In this document: positions 1 to 5,218 of the stretch, piece by piece
Layout of the letters: every line of letters begins with the position of its first letter
Position numbering within the stretch: the stretch's first letter is position 1
Assembly: GCA_025655635.1 (NCBI GenBank)
Contig: JAHXIM010000346.1
Span: forward strand, 1 to 5,218
Reading direction: 5' to 3'
Length of the DNA stretch: 5,218 nucleotides
Source: a gamma proteobacterium symbiont of Lucinoma myriamae
Lineage (GTDB): Bacteria; Pseudomonadota; Gammaproteobacteria; GRL18
Notes under the pieces: model-generated
What the model saw: the letters and a program-made list of their open reading frames with translations, nothing else
Told to the model about the DNA's origin: nothing
Database searches by the model: none
Made by a program: the position numbers and the translations under genes

Positions 1-82
1 ATCTCTTACTCCTGTTTATTGACTTTAGTTTAACTCTTTAGGAATATGAATTCTGATTTTGTTGTCTTAATTTTTTGGGGTA
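1..82. other. Non-phoR sequence beyond the phoR break, no gene recognised
   Basis: Reading phoR leftward on the minus strand, recognisable kinase sequence stops at about position 88, and this stretch does not carry the expected rest of the HisKA helix or the ATPase domain in any of the three minus frames. All minus frames meet stop codons quickly. On the plus strand only short open stretches exist, such as a leucine-rich run ending in TAG near position 40; this could be the tail of another gene, but it is too short to judge. The stretch is very AT-rich. It may be the edge of an inserted element, a deletion scar, or misassembled sequence; nothing here identifies which. Confidence 0.5.
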
Positions 83-774
83 TTATACAATGACGGTTAG
101 TGGTGTGCGTAATTCATGAGAGACATTAGCAATAAAATCAGTTCTCGTTTTATCAATCCAGTAAAGTCGGCTAGTGTCTCTGGCCAAAAGCAATCTGGAA
201 CCTTTGACATAAGGTTTTATTCTAATAGAATAAATTTTATTTTTATCTATGGGAGAATGTAATTCGATTTGATCTTCTTCATGGCTATCAGCTAACAAAT
301 CTTCTAATGCCGAATCTGATAATATTTTAGTTATTTTCTTACCAATGGATTTTTTCTTTTTTAAACCTAAAAATAACTGAGCATTTTTGTTAAACCAGTC
401 GATTTCATTATCCTGATTTAAAATCACTACGGAATCAGGAATCACATTAAAAAATGTTCGATAATTATCTAAAAACTTAATTAATTTTTTCTGTCTGTTT
501 CGACTGGTTTGCTGTAGTTGGATAAGTTGATTACAGATTTCTCTCCAGACAAGACACCAACAGTGATTAAGAGGCGAGTACATTTTTTTGATCTAAACCA
601 CTCAATTAATTGAAACAGGTGATAGAAATGCCAAAAGAGATATAACAATAAACCTAATGAAAAAATTTGCCAGCTATTTCCAGTTGATTCACTAAGATGA
701 AACGATAAAACCAGCAATAGTGCAACTACCAGGATTTCTATGATTAAAGCAAAAATGAGTTTATTGAAATTCAT
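83..774 (-). pseudogene. PhoR phosphate-sensor histidine kinase, frameshifted and truncated
   Basis: PhoR is the inner-membrane kinase that phosphorylates PhoB when phosphate is scarce. The start ATG at 774 is fixed by an in-frame TAA just upstream, and no strong Shine-Dalgarno is visible. Residues 1-64 (774-583) contain two membrane helices at about 6-26 and 36-56, then the EWFRSKK segment typical of PhoR. The frame breaks in the A7 run at 583-589. Left unshifted, it makes an unrelated tail ending at 481, for 97 residues in total. In the -1 frame PhoR homology resumes with WREICNQLIQLQQ, continues through a PAS domain (VIPDSVVILNQDNEIDWFN), and reaches the H-box NVSHELRTPLTVI, with the phospho-accepting His codon at 116-118. 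TAA at 83-85 then ends it. The joined product is 230 residues against about 430 in the family, so the end of the dimerisation domain and the whole ATP-binding domain are missing. Even if the frameshift were bypassed, it could not autophosphorylate alone. Identity is sure; the pseudogene status assumes the sequence is correct. Confidence 0.87.
583..589 (-). other. A7 run in phoR: frameshift point and candidate slippery site
   Basis: On the coding strand the codons here read TCA AAA AAA TGT, so the seven A form an A AAA AAA heptamer in the phase required for -1 ribosomal slippage. A -1 slip makes the next codon ATG and rejoins the frame that encodes the rest of PhoR. Adding one A by transcriptional slippage would give the same protein. 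No strong downstream hairpin or upstream Shine-Dalgarno-like stimulator is evident. A simple one-base loss from an A8 run, by mutation or by sequencing error, is therefore the more economical explanation. Confidence 0.6.
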
Positions 775-818
775 AAGTTTTTATGTGAATCTGGCTATCG
801 GCAATTAGAGCCAAAAAA

Positions 819-1526
819 TCATTCTTGTGTAGAAAAACGGTAGCCGCTGCCTCTGATTGTTTGTATCAAATGCTCTTGTTTATGTTTAGCCAGTGCTTTT
901 CTTAAACGACGAATATGTACGTCAACGGTTCGTTCTTCAACATAAACATCTCCTCCCCAAATGCGGTCTAATAATTGTGAGCGTGAATAAACACGATCGG
1001 GGTGGCGCATAAAATAAGATAATAATTTATACTCAAGAGGTCCAAGTTTAACTTTCTTCCCAAAACATGAAACTCGTTTATTTTCTTCATTGAGCTCTAA
1101 ATCAGCCATACTGATGATTTCAACTTTATCACCACCGGTACGCCTAAGTACAGCATTAATTCGGGCAATGAGTTCCTTAGTTGAAAAAGGTTTAACGACA
1201 TAGTCATCCATGCCGGCATTAAGCCCCTTTATTTTGTCTTTTTCTTCTGATTTTGTAGTTAACATTATGATGGGTATTTTTGCTGTTTCACTATTTACGT
1301 CAAAGGTATTTTTTGAGCGTAATTCTTTGGCAAATTCAACACCATTCATACCTGGCAGCATCCAATCCAGGAGGATTAAATCAGGCGTCTGCTTTACTAT
1401 TTTCTCACGGGCCTGATTGACATCTTATGCTTCATCAAGAATAAAATTACTATTAAAAAATGAAAAACGAACCATCTCACGTATGGCTTTTTCATCTTCT
1501 ATTATTAAAATGTTTTTGTTATTCAT
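819..1526 (-). pseudogene. PhoB phosphate response regulator, in-frame stop at codon 34
   Basis: PhoB is an OmpR-family transcription factor that activates phosphate-starvation genes once phosphorylated by PhoR. The ATG at 1526 is set by an in-frame TAG shortly upstream and by the canonical N-terminus NKNILIIEDEKAIREMVRF. Reading through codon 34 gives 235 residues, close to the usual 229. The receiver domain (about 2-127) has acidic pocket E10/D11/E12, phospho-acceptor D54 in LLDWMLPG, T90 and K112 in VVKPF. The winged-helix domain (about 140-232) has recognition helix RTVDVHIRRLRKAL (199-212) and wing GSGYRF (226-231). All these key residues are present. The defect is TAA at 1425-1427, between EA and DV, where the family commonly has an acidic residue; one base change from GAA or CAA would explain it. 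Reinitiation at Met56 would give a protein lacking the acidic pocket and D54, and no Shine-Dalgarno precedes it. Six extra residues lie between receiver helix 3 and strand 4. phoR follows after 44 bases. Identity is very secure; loss of function is inferred. Confidence 0.9.
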
Positions 1527-1591
1527 ATCATTTAATTTTAAATTCTATCAATTCGAATGGGTTCATTGATTAGTTCATAGCATTTAGCATC

Positions 1592-1621
1592 AGTATAATG
1601 TGCTTTTGATGTAATATTCAA
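1592..1621 (-). promoter_or_regulatory. Candidate second sigma70 promoter for phoB
   Basis: On the minus strand, TTGAAT (1616-1621) and TATACT (1592-1597) are separated by 18 bases, a plausible sigma70 arrangement. It would start transcription roughly 55-60 bases before the phoB start codon and could supply Pho-independent basal expression. This is a motif match in an AT-rich region, so chance is a real possibility. Confidence 0.35.
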
Positions 1622-1656
1622 TGCCCTATGTGCAAGTATAGTGTTATTTTTGACCG

Positions 1657-1690
1657 ATTTTAAACACAAAATGTTACAGCTTTATGACAA
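1657..1690 (-). promoter_or_regulatory. Pho box and Pho-dependent phoB promoter
   Basis: The minus strand at 1690-1673 reads TTGTCATAAAGCTGTAAC. It differs from the 18-base PhoB-binding consensus (CTGTCATAAATCTGTCAC) at about three positions: two TGT-containing direct repeats in 11-base phase with an A-rich spacer. Ten bases downstream of it lies TAAAAT (1657-1662), a -10-like hexamer at the spacing known for Pho promoters, where the Pho box takes the place of the -35 element. The orientation points to phoB, matching the known autoregulation of phoBR. Because the region is divergent, a bound PhoB could also affect the ybbA side, but that is inference. Confidence 0.78.
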
Positions 1691-1731
1691 GTATGGGTGA
1701 GTATTGCTAATCGGATTTATTCAATGTATCG

Positions 1732-1758
1732 TTGAAGTCTTTAAATAGACACTATGTA
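1732..1758 (+). promoter_or_regulatory. Weak candidate promoter for ybbA-ybbP
   Basis: TTGAAG (1732-1737) and TATGTA (1753-1758) sit just upstream of the ybbA Shine-Dalgarno. The spacer is only 15 bases and the -10 match is poor, and the transcript leader would be very short. No better sigma70 pair is visible in the intergenic region on this strand. The operon must have a promoter here or nearby, but its exact position is uncertain. Confidence 0.22.
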
Positions 1759-1763
1759 AGCTC

Positions 1764-1769
1764 AGAGGT
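1764..1769 (+). promoter_or_regulatory. Shine-Dalgarno that decides the ybbA TTG start
   Basis: AGAGGT ends five bases before the TTG at 1775. The only nearby ATG (1754) is followed at once by a stop codon, and the first in-frame internal Met lies beyond the start of the ATPase fold. The ribosome-binding site together with the family-like N-terminus therefore supports the TTG start. Confidence 0.75.
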
Positions 1770-1774
1770 TTCTT

Positions 1775-2470
1775 TTGTTATACGCTCAGCATCTAGCAAA
1801 AAATATTATTACTCCTAATGCCCGTCTGGATATTTTAAGAGATGTTAATTTTCATCTTAGAGCTGGTGAAACGATGGCGATTACAGGGGCATCCGGTTCT
1901 GGTAAATCAACACTTCTGTCTTTACTGGCCGGGCTGGATACACCCAGTTCGGGGCAGGTTAAAATTGCCGGTTACTCGCTGAGTGAACTGGATGAAGAGG
2001 CCAGAGCACTGCTTCGACAAAATAAAATTGGTTTTGTTTTTCAATCCTTTCATCTTATCCCGGCTTTAAATGCACTGGACAATGTTATGTTGCCTTTGGA
2101 GTTAAAAGGGCAAAAAAATGCACAGGAACAGGCATTAGACTTATTAGCGCGAGTAGGGCTGTCACAACGTAGTGATCATAAGCCGGTAGAGTTATCCGGA
2201 GGTGAACAGCAGCGGGTGGCTATAGCCAGAGCATTTGCCGGTCATCCGGAAATATTATTTGCTGATGAACCTACGGGTAACCTGGATCAATTAAGTGGTG
2301 AAACTATCATAAAACTATTGTTTGAACTCAATCAGGAACAGGGAACAACATTAGTTTTAGTGACGCATGATCAACTATTGGCTCAAGCCTGTCAGCGACA
2401 TTTTTACCTTGATCAAGGTGTCTTAAATGAACTTTCTGCTGATGATTTAACCAATAGTTTAGGCTGCTGA
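1775..2470 (+). CDS. ybbA: YbbA-type ABC transporter ATP-binding protein
   Basis: This 231-residue cytoplasmic ATPase powers the permease encoded next to it. All nucleotide-binding motifs are present: Walker A GASGSGKST (38-46), Q-loop VFQ (88-90), ABC signature LSGGEQQ (140-146), Walker B LFADEP (161-166, with catalytic E165), and H-loop THD with H198. The segment SFHLIPALNALDNV after the Q-loop closely resembles Escherichia coli YbbA, and the whole belongs to the LolD/MacB-N family. Length is normal for the family. The start is TTG with a good Shine-Dalgarno. The 10-15 residues after the last conserved block vary in the family. Assignment to YbbA rather than LolD rests on the sequence and on the single large YbbP-like permease beside it, since LolD would be flanked by LolC/LolE. 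In E. coli this pair is divergent from the thioesterase gene tesA; here phoB occupies that place. The gene appears intact. Confidence 0.93.
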   Translation: MLYAQHLAKNIITPNARLDILRDVNFHLRAGETMAITGASGSGKSTLLSLLAGLDTPSSGQVKIAGYSLSELDEEARALLRQNKIGFVFQSFHLIPALNALDNVMLPLELKGQKNAQEQALDLLARVGLSQRSDHKPVELSGGEQQRVAIARAFAGHPEILFADEPTGNLDQLSGETIIKLLFELNQEQGTTLVLVTHDQLLAQACQRHFYLDQGVLNELSADDLTNSLGC

Positions 2471-2473
2471 TTT

Positions 2474-4996
2474 ATGTGGCGTATTTTTAGGCTGGCTATT
2501 AAGTTTTTTAAACGTGAGTTATACAATGGTGAGCTCAGTTTATTCATGCTGTCTTTGGTGATAGCGACCGGCAGTTTAAGTTGTATCGGGTTTTTAATTG
2601 AGCGTATTGACGGCTCAATGAATCATCATGCTAATCAGCTTAATGGTGCCCAGCTGGTGTTGAAATCCTCCTCAGAAGTACCTGCTTTATGGCTGGAAAA
2701 AGCTCAGCAGCTAAAGCTTAAGCAAGCAAAAATGCTGGTGTTTCCCAGTATGCTGGTGGTGAATGATGAATTTAAACTGGCGCAAATTAAAGCGGTATCA
2801 GCTAACTTTCCCCTGCAGGGTGAGCTGCAGGTTAAAAAGCAAGACTCAGTACAAATCACAAAAGCACCGCCCGAAGGTGAAATCTGGCTGGATAAACGAC
2901 TGGTATTATTTTTTAAGTTGTCATTTAATCAGCAGTCAGCATCCACAAAGAAACAATGGGTTGAATTAGGTGATGCCCAGTTTAAAGCCGGGGGACTGTT
3001 AGAGCGTGTGCCCGGTCAGTCAAACTCCTTGTTTACTATAGCCCCCACTGCGCTGATTAATTTAGCTGATCTGGACAAGACAGCGACCATTCAGCCGGGC
3101 AGTCGAGTGGACTATATTTATTTCTTTTCCGACAATACTTCAGGTGATCGGCAAACGCTGGCAGATTACCAGCAATGGCTAAAAGCAAAACTGCAGACTG
3201 GTCAGTCGCTGCGCACAGGAGTGGAAGACTTTAAAGCGGTTAATGCCAGTTTAAAAAAAGCGGCAGACTATCTCTCTCTGGCTGGCGTGTTAACACTATT
3301 ATTATCAGCCATTGCTATCGCTATCAGCAGTCATCGTTATGGTCAAAAACAATATAAAAATAATGCGATTATGCTATGCCTTGGCTTTAGTGAAAAAAAC
3401 ATACTATTTATTGAAACGGCAAAATTAATGACCTTAGGTCTGATAGGGAGTTTTGCTGGTATTGTATTGGGTTATCTGGTGTATCTTGTTTTATTGCATG
3501 TTTTGGGTGATGCGTTGACCAGGACTGAAAGTCACTTTTTTCTGATGCCTGTCCTGGTCAGTATGATAAGCGGGGTATTTTTATTATTAACTATTTCGAT
3601 GGCAAATCTGGTGAGAATTAAAAAATTATCACCAATGGGATTGATTAGGAATGAGCTGCTGTCCAATACCAGTATTTCTGAGGTGGTAAATAATAAACTG
3701 TTTTATTTAATAAGTGCTGCCGGTCTGATTGTTATCTCAATCTGGTATAGCGGCAATACTCAGTTAACGCTTACTTTTTATACCGTCTTATTATTAAGTG
3801 CGGTGTTCTTTTATTTTTTTGCAAAGCTTTTGTTAGTGCAGATTATTTACTATGGAAGACGTTTTCAACTGATCAATCGTTTGTCATTATTAAATCTGGA
3901 GCGTCATAAACAGGCGGTGCTGCTGCAGGTAACCAGCTTCAGTCTCATTTTTTCACTCATTATCCTTATTTTTCTGGTGCGTACTGAATTGCTTGATAAT
4001 TGGCAGAAGCAATTCCCGGAGGGCACTCCGAATCATTTTGTGATCAATGTGCAAACCTATGAGCGTGTATCATTTGAATCTTATCTGGAACAACATAGCA
4101 TAAAGACTCAGGGCTTATATCCTATGATCAGAGGGCGATTAACTCATATTAATCACTTAGCTGTTAATCAGGCCGTACCTAAAGAAGCCAGGTCACATAA
4201 TGCTCTTCATCGGGCACTTAATTTAAGTGTTAGTGATTCATTAGCGGCAGGCAAAAAGTCACCAGTTCAGTTGCCGGAGAATACACCAATATCGATCGAA
4301 AAAAGTCTGGCTAAAGCGCTGAATATTAGTTTAGAAGATAGTCTGACATTTAGAGTCGGCTCGCAATCGATTGAAGGTCGTGTTACGCAAATCAGGCAGG
4401 TAAAATGGGATTCATTTCAGCCGAATTTTTATATTATTTTTTCACCGGGTATTATTGAAAAATATCCAATGACCTGGATTGCCAGTTTTTATCTTGGGCA
4501 GGATGATAAACATCAATTAAATCAACTCATGGCACAATTTCCAGGCATTACCATTATTGAGGTAGACGAAGTATTAAAGGAAATTCAGTTTATTATTAAT
4601 AAAGTTTCAGCAGCCATTGAAGTAATTTTTATTTTTATCGTGATTGCCGGAGCCTTAATTTTGAGTGCTTCTTTATCATCAACCATGGCTTCCAGAATGT
4701 ATGAAAATGCAATAATCCGTACATTAGGTGCCAGTACAAAACAATTAAGACGCTGCCTTCTGGTCGAGTTTGTTGTTGTGGCTCTGCTCAGTGCATTAAT
4801 TGCTGTTTTGTTAGCAGAGTTTTCTACCTATATACTGTATCAGCAGGTATTTCAAATGGCCTATAGCCTTCACCCCATTGTATGGGGTGCTATGGTCTGT
4901 GTTTCGCTGATTATTATCTGTGGTCTGGGAATGCTGCTGGTCAATAAAATATTTACACAGTCTGCTCACCAATCGCTTATACAGCAGATGGAATAA
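2474..4996 (+). CDS. ybbP: YbbP-type ABC transporter permease (FtsX/MacB superfamily)
   Basis: This 840-residue inner-membrane permease is slightly longer than E. coli YbbP (about 800). About ten hydrophobic segments are visible: near 22-42, 267-285, 315-343, 357-377, 408-424, 432-457, 484-502, 714-734, 764-785 and 802-824. This gives the duplicated FtsX layout with two large periplasmic domains (about 43-265 and 503-713). Segments matching E. coli YbbP include SSSEVPALWLEKAQ (65-78), DKTATIQPGSRVDY (201-214), YPMIRGRLTHIN (549-560) and VKWDSFQPNFYIIF (643-656). The coupling-type motif IIRTLGAS (747-754) and its degenerate partner IMLCLGFS (299-306) are typical FtsX-domain features. It starts 3 bases after the ybbA stop and has only a weak AGG at 2461-2463, which suggests translational coupling. 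Two copies of YbbA probably serve one YbbP. The substrate is not shown by the sequence; a role with hydrophobic or membrane-derived molecules is inferred from the family. The gene appears intact and ends in TAA. Confidence 0.93.
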   Translation: MWRIFRLAIKFFKRELYNGELSLFMLSLVIATGSLSCIGFLIERIDGSMNHHANQLNGAQLVLKSSSEVPALWLEKAQQLKLKQAKMLVFPSMLVVNDEFKLAQIKAVSANFPLQGELQVKKQDSVQITKAPPEGEIWLDKRLVLFFKLSFNQQSASTKKQWVELGDAQFKAGGLLERVPGQSNSLFTIAPTALINLADLDKTATIQPGSRVDYIYFFSDNTSGDRQTLADYQQWLKAKLQTGQSLRTGVEDFKAVNASLKKAADYLSLAGVLTLLLSAIAIAISSHRYGQKQYKNNAIMLCLGFSEKNILFIETAKLMTLGLIGSFAGIVLGYLVYLVLLHVLGDALTRTESHFFLMPVLVSMISGVFLLLTISMANLVRIKKLSPMGLIRNELLSNTSISEVVNNKLFYLISAAGLIVISIWYSGNTQLTLTFYTVLLLSAVFFYFFAKLLLVQIIYYGRRFQLINRLSLLNLERHKQAVLLQVTSFSLIFSLIILIFLVRTELLDNWQKQFPEGTPNHFVINVQTYERVSFESYLEQHSIKTQGLYPMIRGRLTHINHLAVNQAVPKEARSHNALHRALNLSVSDSLAAGKKSPVQLPENTPISIEKSLAKALNISLEDSLTFRVGSQSIEGRVTQIRQVKWDSFQPNFYIIFSPGIIEKYPMTWIASFYLGQDDKHQLNQLMAQFPGITIIEVDEVLKEIQFIINKVSAAIEVIFIFIVIAGALILSASLSSTMASRMYENAIIRTLGASTKQLRRCLLVEFVVVALLSALIAVLLAEFSTYILYQQVFQMAYSLHPIVWGAMVCVSLIIICGLGMLLVNKIFTQSAHQSLIQQME

Positions 4997-5041
4997 GTCT
5001 TTATTTTCATATCCCTTATGCTCCCCCTCTTTGTAGCAGGT
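4997..5041. other. Short convergent gap without a clear terminator
   Basis: This gap separates the end of ybbP from the end of the opposing gene. I looked for a stem followed by a T-run on either strand and found only 3-4 base stems, so there is no convincing intrinsic terminator. Transcription may end by Rho or by overlapping convergent termination. Confidence 0.4.
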
Positions 5042-5218
5042 TTAGAGAATTTTCTGCCATGCAGGATGTTGTTTAATTTGTGACATAGCCTGTTGTAATA
5101 GTGTTTTCCCCGGCTCTTTTAATGGCCATGTTGATCCTAAAAAACGCAGTAGCCCATGCAACGACATAATATCCAGCACCAAACTTCTCATAATTGAACT
5201 GTTTTTCTCTAGGCTGGA
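5042..5218 (-). CDS. C-terminal part of an unrecognised protein, cut by the window edge
   Basis: The minus strand is open from the window edge to TAA at 5042-5044, giving 58 residues. The sequence includes RSLVLDIMSLHGLLRFLG, then WPLKEPGKTLLQQAM, and ends HPAWQKIL. It looks like real protein: mixed amphipathic helices, no low-complexity bias, and a stop placed 45 bases from the converging ybbP end. The start and most of the gene lie outside the window. I do not recognise the family. There is no membrane segment or clear catalytic motif in what is visible. Chance openness over 59 codons is possible, so coding status is likely but not certain. Confidence 0.55.
   Translation of the reverse strand, partial: SSLEKNSSIMRSLVLDIMSLHGLLRFLGSTWPLKEPGKTLLQQAMSQIKQHPAWQKIL

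Noticed and set aside
82..87. Perfect TATAAT on the minus strand at the phoR break, as a possible outward promoter of an inserted element
   Set aside because: No -35 element lies at the right distance and there is no TGn extension. The region is AT-rich, so the hexamer alone is not evidence.
76..88. Possible insertion-sequence terminus at the phoR junction
   Set aside because: No matching inverted repeat, transposase fragment or target duplication can be seen in the few bases available, so no mobile element is annotated.
1359..1361. Met56 of phoB as a genuine start of a short regulator
   Set aside because: No Shine-Dalgarno precedes it, the upstream frame encodes a perfect PhoB N-terminus, and the short product would lack the phosphorylation site.
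1210..1416. Plus-strand open frame of 68 codons opposite phoB
   Set aside because: It lies antisense to the conserved receiver domain of phoB, has no Shine-Dalgarno or family resemblance, and is explained as a shadow of the real gene.
1425..1427. Recoding of TAA as a sense codon
   Set aside because: TAA also ends ybbP and the 5042 gene at natural C-termini, and there is no sign of a recoding element, so an ordinary nonsense change or error is preferred.
2763..2969. Second plus-strand open frame of 68 codons inside ybbP
   Set aside because: It is out of frame within a well-supported conserved permease, has a Lys/Arg/Gln-rich composition typical of a shadow frame, and shows no start signals.
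5000..5040. Bidirectional terminator between ybbP and the convergent gene
   Set aside because: The best pairings are 3-4 base stems without a following T-run, so a terminator cannot be supported.

Overview
The window looks like chromosomal DNA of an AT-rich gammaproteobacterium. Both gene sets follow gammaproteobacterial forms: a PhoB/PhoR pair whose kinase has the short two-helix N-terminus plus PAS domain, and an ABC transporter of the YbbA/YbbP type. Genus cannot be read from the sequence.

Left part (1-1526, minus strand): this is a phoB-phoR phosphate-response operon transcribed leftward, and both genes are broken. phoB (1526 down to 819) has an in-frame TAA at codon 34 but is otherwise intact over its 235 codons. 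phoR begins 44 bases downstream at 774. It changes frame in a run of seven A (583-589) and loses all recognisable homology just after its phospho-accepting histidine motif, at about position 88. Bases 1-82 do not continue phoR and hold no gene I recognise.

Middle (1527-1774): a 248-base divergent intergenic region. It carries a good PhoB-binding site (Pho box, 1673-1690, pointing toward phoB) with a -10-like hexamer (1657-1662) exactly ten bases downstream. A second sigma70-like promoter candidate lies closer to phoB. The right end holds the leader and Shine-Dalgarno of the transporter operon.

Right part (1775-4996, plus strand): an intact two-gene operon. ybbA is the ATPase, with a TTG start and a good Shine-Dalgarno; ybbP is an 840-residue permease that follows after 3 bases. 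Together they should form an inner-membrane ABC complex of the LolCDE/MacB/FtsX-like class, which works on substrates in the membrane or periplasm rather than as a classical importer. Past it, on the minus strand, is the C-terminal end of an unrecognised gene (5042-5218) converging on ybbP.

The main point of interest is the contrast between a damaged phosphate-sensing operon that still has its autoregulatory Pho box and the undamaged transporter beside it. The damage could be real decay, an allele rescued by frameshifting in part, or sequence/assembly error near the window edge. I see no CRISPR array, RNA gene, recognisable transposase or clearly new defence-like system.
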